From Peptoclostridium litorale DSM 5388 (GTDB taxonomy: Bacteria; Bacillota; Clostridia; Peptostreptococcales; Peptostreptococcaceae), in contig NZ_FSRH01000008.1 in assembly GCF_900141635.1 (NCBI RefSeq), positions 80,632-144,631 on the forward strand: DNA of 64,000 bases, written 5' to 3'. The position numbers were made by a program, and so were the translations under genes. Under the pieces are notes generated by a model that was not told the origin of the DNA, ran no database searches, and saw only the letters and a list, made by a program, of their open reading frames with translations. Of this stretch, positions 26,130 to 36,026 are shown piece by piece; position 1 is the first letter of the stretch, and each line of letters begins with the position of its first letter.

Positions 26130-27475
26130 TTGGAGAAATATTCGCAGATCATTGAGTATATAAGAGACTGGACTGAAAGTGAAAAAATGAAAGCGGGAGA
26201 AAACTGCCGTCTGTGAGAGAGCTTGCGCATAAATTCAAGTGCAGCACCATAACAGTTGTAAGAGCATACAAGGAACTGGAAGGGGAACATTTCATATATG
26301 CAGTACCTAAAAGCGGATACTATTTAGTTTCAAAAAAGGGAGAAAAGCTTGAATCAGACAGTGAAATCGACTTTTCAACTGTTCTTCCGGACAAAGAGCT
26401 CATACCATACAAAGAGTTTCACCACTGTCTGGATCAGGCTATGAATAAAAATAAAGATGAGCTGTTGTCATATGGGTATCCACAAGGCTTGCCATCGCTA
26501 ATAGATAGCATGAAGAGGCATCTTGAGGACTATCAGGTGTTTTGCAAGGCATCCCAAATTGCAATTACATCAGGATCACAGCAAGCGGTAAACATACTCA
26601 ATAAAATGGACTTTCCAGAAGGAAAAGACACCGTGCTAATTGAAAACCCGACTTACGAGCGAATGATTAAAAATCTGGAATTAAATAGGACAAGAACAGT
26701 TGGCATAGAGAGAAAGTTTGACGGAATCGACTTTCAAGAGCTGGAGAAAATATTCAAAAATGAAAATATAAAGTTTTTTTATACTGTAGCACGATTTCAC
26801 AACCCGACTGGGGGAAGCTATTCGGTAGAAGAGAAAAAAGAGATACTGAGGCTGGCGGATAAATACAATGTGTATATAGTGGAAGACGACTACTTGGTAG
26901 ACTTGGATACAAAAACCAAGAATGATCCCATATACGCATTTGACACAAGAGGCAGAGTTATCTATTTGAAGACATTTTCTAAAATATTGCTGCCGGGTTT
27001 GAGGGTTGCGGCAGCAGTGCTGCCAGATGATTTGATGGGTCAGTTTTTAAAATACAAGCAGTGGTCTGATGTGCACACTTCTATTTTGCCGCAAGGGGCT
27101 CTGGAAATATATATGGAAAATGGCATGTTCAAGCAGTCTAAGGCGCGATTTCAAAAAAAGTATAGGGAGCGCATGAGATACCTAAAAGGCATATGCGACA
27201 ATTTCGATCCGGAGATTTTAAGGGCAAATGTTCCGGAAACGGGATTTTTCGTATCCTTAGAGTCGAGAAAGAGGGTGAATCCTGATAAATTTATTAAGGA
27301 TTTGGCAGCAAAAGGAGTGACCATAAAGGATACCAGAAGCAGCTTCATGGCCCGAAATGAATGCATGAACCTGATTAGAATAAGTGTTTCGAGAACGGAT
27401 ACATCTCAAATAGAAGAGGGCGTAAACTGCATATATGATTACTTTGCAGACTTGGCCAAAGCAACTTTGACCTAG
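26130..27475 (+). pseudogene. MocR-type GntR/aminotransferase regulator with frameshift
   Basis: The frame from TTG 26130 reads EKYSQIIEYIRDW, the start of a GntR winged helix, then breaks at the A run 26200-26203. The other frame, open from 26213 to 27475, continues exactly with RELAHKFKCSTITVVRAYKELE and a full class-I aminotransferase-like domain (TSGSQQAVNIL, RFHNPTGGSYS, VEDDYLVDLD, and the PLP lysine in KTFSKILLPGLR). One missing A restores the expected GEKLPSVRE sequence. MocR regulators bind pyridoxal phosphate and control vitamin B6 or amino acid genes. It is either a recent pseudogene or a sequencing error. Confidence 0.75.
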
Positions 27476-27496
27476 CAAAAATGTGAGTATAAGCAG

Positions 27497-27528
27497 AAAA
27501 AAAGCAGGTGGTATCACCTGCTTTTTTT
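27497..27528. terminator. Two-way terminator
   Basis: AAAAAAAGCAGGTG, loop GTAT, CACCTGCTTTTTTT: a symmetric stem with A and T runs, placed between the convergent MocR and leucine-rich repeat genes and able to stop both. Confidence 0.9.
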
Positions 27529-27570
27529 CATTTGAAGCAAAGATTCTGTTGTCCGGCTGCCCGAATAGCT

Positions 27571-29355
27571 CTATCTCTCCAGATATTTAATATCGTCGCA
27601 GTATTTACTAACAGGCGAATAGTCGCCTATGGGGTTGTTTTCAATGTTCAAATAATCCAGCCCATCCATATTGCCAAGGCAGGAGATGTCGCTTACAAGA
27701 TTGCCGGCAAGCTGCAGATCACTTAGCTGGGTCAAATTGCTTACTGGCGAGATATCGGATATAAGGTTTTCGGAAAGATCCAAGTAGTTTAATTTAGTCA
27801 ATGTACTTAGTGATGATATGTCACTTATCTGATTTCCACAAATATCCAATTCGGTCAGTAGGCTCAAGCTCTTCAGCGGGGATATGTCCGCTATTTGATT
27901 TTCGCTTAGGGACAAAGAGTCCAGTCTGGTCAAATTGCCAAGCGCGGATATGTCTTTTACCTGATTTTGGCTGGCATCAAGGATATACAGACGGACCATT
28001 GAGCCGACAGGGGAAATATCATGTATGTAGTTGCGGGAAATATCAAAATCATATAAATTGATTAATGATGCGAGCGGTGTAATGTCGCTTATATGGTTGT
28101 CCTCCAGACGCAGGTCCTCCAAGTAGATCAACGAGCCGAGCGGCGACACGTCCTGTATCTGGTTGCCTGCAAGGTCTAAATCGTATAAATTTTTCAAACC
28201 ATTGAGTGCAGATATATCACCTATTCGATTGTAGCTCATGGACAGTGATGACAAATTGCGCAAATAGCCAATTGCTGAAATATCGCTTATATTGTTGGAG
28301 CTAAAGTCCAAGGACTCCAAATTGGTTGCGTTTTTAAGCGCGGAAATACCGCTTATTTGATTGTCGTCAATATGAAGGCATGACAGCTTAGACAAATTGC
28401 TAAGCGCAGATATATCGCTTATGCTGTTGCTGTCCATGTATAGGTCTGCTAAACCTGTCAATGAACCAAGCGGTGAGATGTCGTGTATTCGGTTTGAAGA
28501 AATGAATAAAGTCTCCATATTCGTCAAAGAGGAGAGAGACGATATGTCGCTTATCTGGTTATCTTCAAGAGACAGAGAATTTAGCTCTGTCAATTTGCCA
28601 AGCGCAGATATGTCGCTTATGTGATTTCCTTCAAGGTTCAGATGAGTCAGATTTTTCAAACTGCCTATGTCTGATATGTCGCTTACTTTATTGCTTTCAA
28701 GAGACAGGTATTTTAGATTGACTAGTTTTTCAAGCGCAGATAGGTCGCTTATATTGTTGGCGTCAAGGTCTAAATATTCCAAACTGCTCAAAGAACTAAG
28801 ATTGGATATGTCACTTATTTTGTTTTCTGAAATCCCCAGGCTGGTTAAACCTGTCAAATTGCCAAGCGAGGATATGTCATTTATATTGTTGCTGCCTAAA
28901 TCCAAGTCCTCTAGACCGGTCAAATCGCCCAGCGGAACAAGGTCGGTTATGTTGTTACTGGCAAGGTTTATGTAATTCAAATTCTTCAAAGTGCTAAGTT
29001 GAGACAGGTCGCTTATTTCGTTGTTTGGGAGATCTAACTCGGACAAGTTTGAAAAATACTGTATGCCCTCTATGCTTTTGATGGAATAACCTGGAGCTGA
29101 AATGTAGTCTACATTTTCAATATCTGACTTGCATATGTCACCCTCGGACTTGCCTATGGCTTGCCTTACGGCAGATTCGAAATTTTGGTCTGGAAATTCA
29201 ATTACATTGTCATTTACACTTGCGGAGATTGACTGGGAATTTACTCTGCCGCGGATGACTTTTGCTGCGCTGGAATCAACAGCAGCATAGGATATTGAAG
29301 CAGATGAAAACAGCAGTGTCGATGCGAGAAATAGAGCTGAAAATCTTTTTTTCAT
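27571..29355 (-). CDS. Secreted internalin-like leucine-rich repeat protein
   Basis: A 594-residue protein with a signal peptide (about residues 1-24), a helical cap (NFESAVRQAIGK, about 57-68) and then about 22 leucine-rich repeats of 22 residues reading LxxLxxLxLxxNxISDISxLxx, up to the C-terminus. The repeat consensus is that of bacterial internalins. No LPxTG, SLH or other wall-anchoring domain is present, so it is secreted or loosely attached. It probably binds a protein at the cell surface; the ligand is unknown. A GGGGGTAGCAC site precedes the ATG on the minus strand. Confidence 0.85.
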   Translation of the reverse strand: MKKRFSALFLASTLLFSSASISYAAVDSSAAKVIRGRVNSQSISASVNDNVIEFPDQNFESAVRQAIGKSEGDICKSDIENVDYISAPGYSIKSIEGIQYFSNLSELDLPNNEISDLSQLSTLKNLNYINLASNNITDLVPLGDLTGLEDLDLGSNNINDISSLGNLTGLTSLGISENKISDISNLSSLSSLEYLDLDANNISDLSALEKLVNLKYLSLESNKVSDISDIGSLKNLTHLNLEGNHISDISALGKLTELNSLSLEDNQISDISSLSSLTNMETLFISSNRIHDISPLGSLTGLADLYMDSNSISDISALSNLSKLSCLHIDDNQISGISALKNATNLESLDFSSNNISDISAIGYLRNLSSLSMSYNRIGDISALNGLKNLYDLDLAGNQIQDVSPLGSLIYLEDLRLEDNHISDITPLASLINLYDFDISRNYIHDISPVGSMVRLYILDASQNQVKDISALGNLTRLDSLSLSENQIADISPLKSLSLLTELDICGNQISDISSLSTLTKLNYLDLSENLISDISPVSNLTQLSDLQLAGNLVSDISCLGNMDGLDYLNIENNPIGDYSPVSKYCDDIKYLER

Positions 29356-29893
29356 TGTGCTACCCCCTTAGGTTTGTATATTTATTAACTAAATTATACC
29401 ATGTTATTTAATGTGAAAGTTAGGAAGTTTTGTCGATGGATTTAATGCATGTTTGACTCTTGAACTGAGTTATAAATTTATTTTTTGCATGTTTTTCATG
29501 GAATTCACGGTTTGTGATCAGCAGCTTTAACTTGATTACTTCAGTCTGGGGAGGTTCAAGTCCATAGAAATTAATAGGCAGATGGAGGTTGGTTTATATT
29601 TGAATTTCATGTGCAGCAGGTGCCTGGATTGTCCTTTTCACGGCTATACTGAATGTAGAATACTGATGTTTTTTTGAATGGTGCCGAGATAGAAACGGTT
29701 TCGAAGTTATCGCATAACCCGATTAATGCCTCAAAGATAGTTCTGCAAAAGCCGAGAGGAGTGCAACGTGCAGTGCCTTGTATAGTATGCTGCATTAAAA
29801 TTTGTGATACTGCAGCATCGTGTAATGGGTATATACACATAAACAATGCGATATTTTGAAAGTGAAAAGTATAAGGAGAAGGGGTGATTTGGA
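29356..29893. other. Intergenic region without a convincing gene
   Basis: About 540 bases between divergent genes. A plus-strand frame ending at 29676 contains a cysteine cluster (FMCSRCLDCPFHGYTEC) but has no good start. Another open frame at 29674-29859 has no family resemblance. The promoter of the leucine-rich repeat gene should lie in 29370-29420. No RNA structure was recognised. Confidence 0.35.
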
Positions 29894-30136
29894 ATGCTAA
29901 GCGGTGTTATATACAAGATATTTTTGAACAAAGAGGGAAGCCTCGACATAGCGGAAATTCACGAGGAGGACTACGTGGCATGGGAGGGCAGGGACTTCAT
30001 GACTGATGGGAACGGAAATGAACTGAGGTTTGACTCTAAAATGGAGGCTGCCGAGTGGATGAGGGAAAACTGCGTTCCTGAACTCATATCATATGAGTTC
30101 AAAAAGGTGGACTGGTCAGCGTACAGGAAAAAGTAG
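29894..30136 (+). CDS. Small acidic hypothetical protein
   Basis: An 80-residue soluble protein of unknown family, rich in glutamate, aspartate and aromatic residues (EEDYVAWEGRDFMTDGNG, AAEWMRENCVPE). AAGGAGAAGGGGTG lies upstream of the ATG, and the codon use matches neighbouring genes, so it is likely real. It stands alone, with a shared terminator on its right. No function can be given. Confidence 0.6.
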   Translation: MLSGVIYKIFLNKEGSLDIAEIHEEDYVAWEGRDFMTDGNGNELRFDSKMEAAEWMRENCVPELISYEFKKVDWSAYRKK

Positions 30137-30191
30137 CAGCGCAGCAAGGTGGCCATAGGTAGCTTTATTTGTAAAAATTATTGGAAAGTTT

Positions 30192-30217
30192 AAGCCCGGG
30201 GAATATTCCCCGGGCTT
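30192..30217. terminator. Perfect GC-rich terminator palindrome
   Basis: AAGCCCGGGGAATATTCCCCGGGCTT is a 26-base perfect palindrome (30192-30217) with T residues on its right, between the small acidic protein and the convergent symporter gene. Confidence 0.85.
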
Positions 30218-31603
30218 TTACATGCAAGTATTGGTCTGAGCGGATTTGCTTTTTTTTGTCTTAGCCCTTAAAAATGCGTATGAGAGCGATCCGAGTATCC
30301 CCACATATATTGAGCTTATATTGTCCAGCCCAAGGAGTATCCAAGCTATGCTTAATATAGGCCCTATTATGACATAAATGCTCTCGTGGCGCCTCGATAT
30401 GGAATCCGGAAAATAAAGTGCAACGAGCACAGGCACGAATACTGGAGTCGCTCTGAAAATCATTGAGAGGAATCCCCAGCTTAAAATCATTGAATTGTCG
30501 TTTGAAACGACTATGAAATAAATGGCTGAAATTATAATGGCTATCATGATTCGCATGGACCTTATGCTTTGGGAGTCGCTCCTAGAAGGAAACATGGGGG
30601 ATATAACATCCCTCGAGCATATCGTGGTTATGCCAAGTGCAAGCCCCGCCCCGGTGGCCACTGAAGATATTAAAACAGCAGCTATCGAAAGCCCCGCCAC
30701 TACAGGATGGGTATTATTTGTTACAAACAGCACAAACGCGTCCCTTGCGGCAATGTCCGGAGAAACTGTCCTCATGTACATGCCTATCATTGTGCACACA
30801 AGCCCTATAGGAGGTATCATGAATGCTGTAAGCAGGCAGCTTCTTTTGAGGACATGTTTGTCCCTTGCAGACATTACAGACTGGAAATAAATCTGGGTGC
30901 ATGTCACCCCAAGAACCGTCGAAATCGGAAGCGACAGGTCCTTTAAAAATCCGTTTGAAAAAGGGTTAAACCACGGATCAGGGGAAAAGCTCATAGCTGC
31001 AAGTGGTATGAAATCATATTCAAAAAGCAAGTACATCCCGCAGACTATGCTTGTGGAGTAAAGAAGAACCGTCTTTATTCCACCAACTATGGTCCCGCCC
31101 CAAAATCCGCCGAATATTACATATCCTCCTATCAAAGCGCAAACTATAAGAGCGGATATGTGTATGTCGAAATCTAAAACCGAGCTGAATATTGAAACCG
31201 ATGCGAGCACCTGCCCGTTTATATGTATGAACATGCCAAGGCAAAGAACTGTGCAGGCCGCGGTTTTAGCCCTGTCGCCAAAGAATTTGCCTATGACGCC
31301 CGTAACCGTCATGAACTCCTTTTTTTCGGTGAGTTTCCCGTAAAAAAAGTAAAGCACAATGCTGGATATGCTAAGGCCGAGTGTAAACCATATCGCCCCG
31401 AGCCCGCGTTCGAACGCCATCTGGCTTGTGCCTACGGTGGATGCCCCGCCTATTATTGCTCCCATGAGCATGCTGGTAACTCCCACTGTCCCCAGACGGC
31501 CCCCGCCTATCAAAAAATCCTTTGAGTCCTTTACAAGCTTTTTGCTCATATAGCCTGCAAACAGAGTAAGTAGAATTGTCACGTAAAAAGTCCAAAGTAT
31601 CAC
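30218..31603 (-). CDS. Sodium:solute symporter family protein
   Basis: A 461-residue membrane protein with about 12-13 hydrophobic segments. It shows the SSF pattern: KDFLIGGGRLG near residue 28, GAIIGGASTVGTSQMAFERG in helix 1-2 (about 48-67), and a glycine-rich VATGAGLALGITTICSRDV segment (about 313-331). It should couple sodium or proton entry to uptake of an organic solute such as an amino acid, sugar or carboxylate; the substrate cannot be told. It is a single gene with its own terminator at 30192-30217. GAAGGTGATACAGTG precedes the start. Confidence 0.85.
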   Translation of the reverse strand: MILWTFYVTILLTLFAGYMSKKLVKDSKDFLIGGGRLGTVGVTSMLMGAIIGGASTVGTSQMAFERGLGAIWFTLGLSISSIVLYFFYGKLTEKKEFMTVTGVIGKFFGDRAKTAACTVLCLGMFIHINGQVLASVSIFSSVLDFDIHISALIVCALIGGYVIFGGFWGGTIVGGIKTVLLYSTSIVCGMYLLFEYDFIPLAAMSFSPDPWFNPFSNGFLKDLSLPISTVLGVTCTQIYFQSVMSARDKHVLKRSCLLTAFMIPPIGLVCTMIGMYMRTVSPDIAARDAFVLFVTNNTHPVVAGLSIAAVLISSVATGAGLALGITTICSRDVISPMFPSRSDSQSIRSMRIMIAIIISAIYFIVVSNDNSMILSWGFLSMIFRATPVFVPVLVALYFPDSISRRHESIYVIIGPILSIAWILLGLDNISSIYVGILGSLSYAFLRAKTKKSKSAQTNTCM

Positions 31604-31727
31604 TGTATCACCTTCTGTAAGTATAGTATTTGTGTTGCTTGCAAGACCGCATGCGGACCAACCTAATTATACCACTTTTGCGTGAAAATGATAGCGAATT
31701 TATAAAACACTGATATACTACAAAAAA

Positions 31728-31776
31728 GATTAAGCGGCCTCAGGCATATGGAATTTAGGACTGAGGCCGCTTAATC
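31728..31776. terminator. 16-bp two-way terminator
   Basis: GATTAAGCGGCCTCAG (31728-31743) and its exact complement (31761-31776) form a stem with A residues on the left and T residues on the right. It fits termination of the minus-strand small ORF 31843-32082 and of anything read from the left. Confidence 0.8.
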
Positions 31777-31842
31777 AAGTTTTTATTGCTGTGCTGTCTA
31801 TTTGATATGGGTAGCTATAGCCATTAATAAAAAATAGCCTAG

Positions 31843-32082
31843 TCATATATGCATTTGTATATCCTCTGATTTGTATATACGATTGTTTTCACTGATATTT
31901 TTGATCTTTGAATCACAGTTGAATTTTTTAATGTTGGTTTTTGCTTTTTTTAAGAAATTTTCAAATTTAACCATGGACTCTCCCTCGGGATTAAAATGAG
32001 CTGTAAAGGAAATGATTGGTTCAATCCCTTGATGCATAAGCTGTTTGAAGTGTTGCGGAAGTATAAGTTCAAACAATTTCAC
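31843..32082 (-). CDS. Small hypothetical protein, possibly truncated
   Basis: A 79-residue ORF beginning MKLFELILPQHFKQLMHQG, followed by IEPIISFTAHFNPEGESMVKF and a basic C-terminal part. I do not recognise a family. It ends before a good terminator, which favours a real gene, but the upstream 32083-32358 segment gives no clear ribosome site and it may be the remains of a longer gene. Confidence 0.4.
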   Translation of the reverse strand: MKLFELILPQHFKQLMHQGIEPIISFTAHFNPEGESMVKFENFLKKAKTNIKKFNCDSKIKNISENNRIYKSEDIQMHI

Positions 32083-32358
32083 TTATATCAAGTGAATGAA
32101 AGTATTCGTGATATCAAGTCGATTCTTTTTTCGTGACAGCTAGAAGTTTTTTCCATAGGGGCTTTTGGCTCCAACAAGATATGCTCAGTATTCTCACGTG
32201 TTAGATAGAACCAATCAACTACTATCGCAGATATAATTTTTCTTTTGAATATTAAACATTTCCTCATAACTACACCCCTTTAGTTATTTTATATTCAAGT
32301 GTTTGAGGCTCCAGAATAAAACTGCATAGTGTCAAATGCTAAATAGCACGCAAAACTA

Positions 32359-32535
32359 CTATAATTTTTCTTTGGAGTCTTTAACATACTCGTTTTTATC
32401 GGGATATGTTTTAGTTAGATTCCCAGAAATTTTAGCGGGGGAGTCCGACTTCGAATTGCTGTTTTTGAATCTTCCTGTGAAATGGCTTTGCTCGTCGTAA
32501 TATTCCGTCATCATTTTTTTAACAGTTTTTATCAT
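32359..32535 (-). CDS. Small basic hydrophilic protein
   Basis: A 58-residue lysine- and serine-rich protein of unknown family (MIKTVKKMMTEYYDEQSHF at the start). GAGGAGG lies seven to eight bases before the ATG at 32535 on the minus strand, a strong site that supports it as a real gene. The frame from 32601 is longer but has no ribosome site. Regions on both sides (32083-32358 and 32536-32769) hold nothing else recognisable. Confidence 0.5.
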   Translation of the reverse strand: MIKTVKKMMTEYYDEQSHFTGRFKNSNSKSDSPAKISGNLTKTYPDKNEYVKDSKEKL

Positions 32536-32769
32536 ACAAATTACCTCCTCTATAAATTGGGTTTTTACACATTCATAAGTCATCGTGGATAAAAACTTCA
32601 TTTCCGTTGGACAGAGTTACTTTGTATTTCACATGCAAATCAAAATTATACACTTTCAGGGTATAACGGCGCCTGATTCATTAGCCGACAAAGCATATGA
32701 AGCAGGCATTGCCTATACCATGTCTTACAAGTGGCTGTACAATAATGTTGTCATATTCTGTTTGATGGA

Positions 32770-35107
32770 TTATTCAAATACATTTATATACATTTGTTTA
32801 AGTTCGCTTATCAGTGGATATCTTGGATTGGCGCCTGTACACTGATCGTCAAATGCCTGCTCGCTCATTTCATCTAAAGTTGCATAGAATTTTTGTTTAG
32901 AAACTCCCGCTTCGCTTATAGTCTTTGGCATGTCTACCTTGGCTTTTAATTCATCTATTGCCTTGATCAGAAGCTCTACCTTTTCCTCTTCGGTAACTCC
33001 GCCCAAGTTTAGGTAGTCGGCAATACTAGCATATCTCCACTTGGCGTTTGGATACTTGTACTGCGGGAATGCCGCTTGTTTTCTTGGATTGTCCACCGCG
33101 TTGAATCTGATGACCTCGTTAATCAAAAGTCCATTGGCAACACCATGTGCTACATGGTGTTGAGCACCCAACTTGTGGGCCATAGAGTGGCAAACTCCCA
33201 GGAATGAATTGGCAAAAGCCATACCGGCCATAGTTGAAGCGTGAGCCATTTTTTCTCTCGCCTTTATGTTGTTTGAGCCGTTATTGTATGCCTGAGGCAA
33301 ATATTCGAATATCAATTTCATTGCCTCCAGAGCCATTCCATTAGTGTATTCCGAAGCAAGCACTGATACATATGCTTCTATGGCATGCGTCAAGGCGTCT
33401 ATTCCAGAAGCTGCTGTCAATCCTCTTGGCATATTCATCATAAGCTCCGCGTCTACTATAGCCATGTTAGGAGTTATTGCATAGTCTGCAAGAGGATATT
33501 TGTGGCCTGTTTTCTCATCGGTGATAACCGCAAAAGGAGTAACCTCTGAACCTGTACCCGCCGAAGTTGGCACTGCTACAAGCATGGCTTTATCGCCCAT
33601 CTTAGGGAATGAATATACTCTTTTTCTTATGTCCATGAATCTCATGGCAAGATCTTCAAATTTCACTTGTGGATGCTCGTACATTTAGAGCAACTCCAAG
33701 ACTACCGTATTTGAAATAAACCTTCTCCGGCACTCTAAACCAAAGCATGTTTTCTCTCCTCTCAGCCACGTTCTTAATATTCAAAAGATGCTTGACTCCA
33801 ACGTTTTCAGACACGGAATTACCACCCCATGAACCGCAGCCCAGTGTCAATGAAGGATCCAGCTTGAAGTTGTATATATCGCCTATAGCACCCTGAGATG
33901 AAGGCATGTTTATTATTGTTCTTCCCGTTTTCATAGCTGAGCTGAATTTTTCCACATTTTCTTTTGATTTAACCGGATTGGTGTACAGTGAAGATGTATG
34001 TCCAAAGCCGCCAAGCTCGACAAGTCTTACTGCCTTTTTAAGTCCCTCGTCAAAGTTTTTAGCCTTGTACATGGCTAGTACTGGTGAGAGCTTTTCGTGT
34101 GAAAACGGCTCTTCGCGTTCTACAGAGCTGACTTCACCTATAAGGACTTTAGTCTCCTCAGGCACCTTAACTCCTGCCATTTGAGCTATCTTGTGTGCTG
34201 GCTGGCCAACTATGTTTGCGTTTAGCGCTCCATTTACAAGTATCACTTTTCTCACTTTGTCAATTTCGTCTTTTTTCAGCAGGTAAGCCCCTCTGTCTTC
34301 AAATTCTTTCCTAACCATTGAATATATCTTTTCTGCAACTATTACAGACTGTTCAGATGCGCATATAACTCCGTTATCGAAACTCTTCGAAAGAAGTATT
34401 GAGTTTACTGCTGTTTTTATAGGAGCAGTTTCATCTATTATTGCCGGTGTATTCCCGGCGCCTACGCCTATTGCAGGTTTACCTGATGAATAAGCTGCCT
34501 TGACCATTCCCGGGCCTCCAGTGGCTAGAATCAGGTCAGCTTCTCTCATAAGGCACTGCGAACTGTTTAGTGACGGCTTGTCTATCCATCCTATAATCCC
34601 TTCTGGCGCTCCGGCTTCAACTGCTGCATCCAGTACAATTTTAGCCGCCTATATTGTCGATTTTTTTGCTCTTGGATGCGGCGACAGTATCATTCCATTC
34701 CTGGTCTTTAAAGCTATAAGAGTCTTGAATATTGCAGTTGACGTTGGGTTTGTCGTAGGAACGACTGCTGCAATAATGCCTATAGGCTCCGCAATTTTTG
34801 TAATGCCGAATGAATCGTCCTTTTCAATGATTCCGCAAGTTTTTTCATCCTTGTATTTATTGTAAATATATTCCGAAGCAAAGTGGTTTTTTATAACCTT
34901 GTCTTCCACAAGCCCCATGCCTGTCTCTTCCGCTGCCATCTTTGCAAGTTTGATTCTTGAATTATTTGCGGCCATTGCAGCTCTTCTGAAAATCTCGTCG
35001 ACTTCTTCTTGAGTATATTTTGAAAATTTCTTCTGAGCTTCTCTAACACTGTCTATTTTTTTGAGCAATTCCAAATCTTCCGTATTTGTAACTACCATAT
35101 TCAACAC
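32770..35107 (-). pseudogene. adhE: Broken bifunctional aldehyde/alcohol dehydrogenase
   Basis: AdhE normally reduces acetyl-CoA to acetaldehyde and then ethanol in one chain of about 870 residues. Here the aldehyde dehydrogenase part starts at 35107 and carries an in-frame TAG at 34649-34651, after RAKKSTI. The same frame resumes at once (AAKIVLDAAVEAGAPEG), with the catalytic SFDNGVICASEQS intact. Near 33690 the sequence jumps from YFKYGSLGVAL directly to MYEHPQVKFEDL in another frame, losing about 90 residues, including the GGGS NAD-binding motif of the alcohol dehydrogenase domain. The iron-site region (ASGIDALTHAIEAYVS, SMAHKLGAQHHVAHG) remains. Two independent lesions make this a pseudogene. 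Confidence 0.88.
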
Positions 35108-35836
35108 CTCTTTCTTAAATTTTTAAATATATTTGTTCACAAGATATAAACTGCAACACAGGGTTATTTTTTTGACTATATATCTGTGAATTCGTACATA
35201 TAATTGATTTTTGATTTCAAATAGCACTGAATTTCGAACACTTTTCATAGGGGGGCACAAGCTGCATAATTAATGTTTTAACAAATACATACGATTACAA
35301 GCTGTTTTTTATTGATGGTTATAAAATATCAACGGTGTTTGCAGTTTGTATTTTGATGACACACTGATAAAACCCTGCAATTTTGACGTTGCCAATTCTT
35401 TGTACCTGGATTGCAGCTTGAGGACTTTATGTTTGTTAATTCTCAAACGAAAACCATCAGACCACTCCCTTCGTTCGTATAAAAATATCTTATTTTAATA
35501 TAACTTGTTGAATAACCAAATTTGTAAATTGTTAATTTGGTTGATTCTCTGCATTACAGGTTTAGAATTGTTTTTTATAAAAAGACTTTTAACATACAAA
35601 ATACAGCATTTTTATTCTGGAAAAAATAGTTGTTCAACAACCTATAATAAAAATAATTTCATAAAGTATTAACATGCAAAATGTTGTATATTAATACATG
35701 TCTAATTGTACTACATTTACTTTTGGATTTCAATACCTGTTTTGAATTTTTTAACAGATATGCCAGTGATGATTCATATCAGCAGCAAATGGGTTGATAT
35801 TTCTGCATTCTTTCCATTGACAGTATATATTCACGA
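35108..35836. other. AT-rich intergenic region upstream of adhE and the trp leader
   Basis: About 730 AT-rich bases between the divergent adhE pseudogene and the tryptophan operon leader. No open frame of note. AACCAAATT and AATTTGGTT form an inverted repeat near 35514-35545 and GTTGTTCAACAAC lies near 35629; either could be a regulator site, but neither matches a known operator well. Confidence 0.35.
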
Positions 35837-35866
35837 TTGGCAAAATATTTTGAAAAGTATTATTTT
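35837..35866 (+). promoter_or_regulatory. Candidate promoter of the trp operon
   Basis: TTGGCA (35837-35842) and TATTTT (35861-35866) are 18 bases apart. A transcript would start near 35873, ahead of the leader ORF and the T-box. TTGACA at 35817-35822 is an alternative -35 box with a poorer -10. Confidence 0.45.
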
Positions 35867-35909
35867 ATAGGCAACACAAGGGCCAGAGGGGTTTGGAGGG
35901 AGATTTCTT

Positions 35910-36026
35910 ATGAAAAATTACTTGACAAAGAAAAACTGCCGTGATAAATTGTTCAATAACAACAATACGAATATTAATAATCAAATTAATAATACTAATT
36001 TTAAATTCTGTGATTGGAAAGAGTAG
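35910..36026 (+). CDS. Asn-rich 38-residue leader ORF before the T-box
   Basis: The ATG at 35910 has a strong GGAGGG site (35895-35900) nine bases upstream. The peptide begins MKNYLTKKNCRDKLF, continues with a stretch of mostly asparagine codons, and ends FCDWKE. Its only tryptophan codon (TGG 36015-36017) is four codons from the stop, at the foot of T-box stem I. Translation would therefore run into the leader structure. Whether it is translated, or whether the site is fortuitous in AT-rich DNA, cannot be decided here. Confidence 0.35.
   Translation: MKNYLTKKNCRDKLFNNNNTNINNQINNTNFKFCDWKE

Noticed and set aside
27571..29355. Regular DNA repeats suspected to be a CRISPR array
   Set aside because: The 66-base period encodes leucine-rich repeats in one open frame; units are diverged and have no spacers.
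29583..29676. Short cysteine-rich frame (MCSRCLDCPFHGYTEC)
   Set aside because: No convincing start and no known family; too short to separate from chance.
29674..29859. 61-codon plus-strand ORF
   Set aside because: No ribosome site and no plausible protein features.
34649..34651. In-frame TAG in adhE read as pyrrolysine
   Set aside because: The same gene has a second, deletion-type lesion, so a nonsense mutation is the simpler explanation.
35514..35641. Rex-like or other operator sites upstream of adhE
   Set aside because: The inverted repeats do not match the TTGTGAnnnnnnTCACAA pattern well enough.
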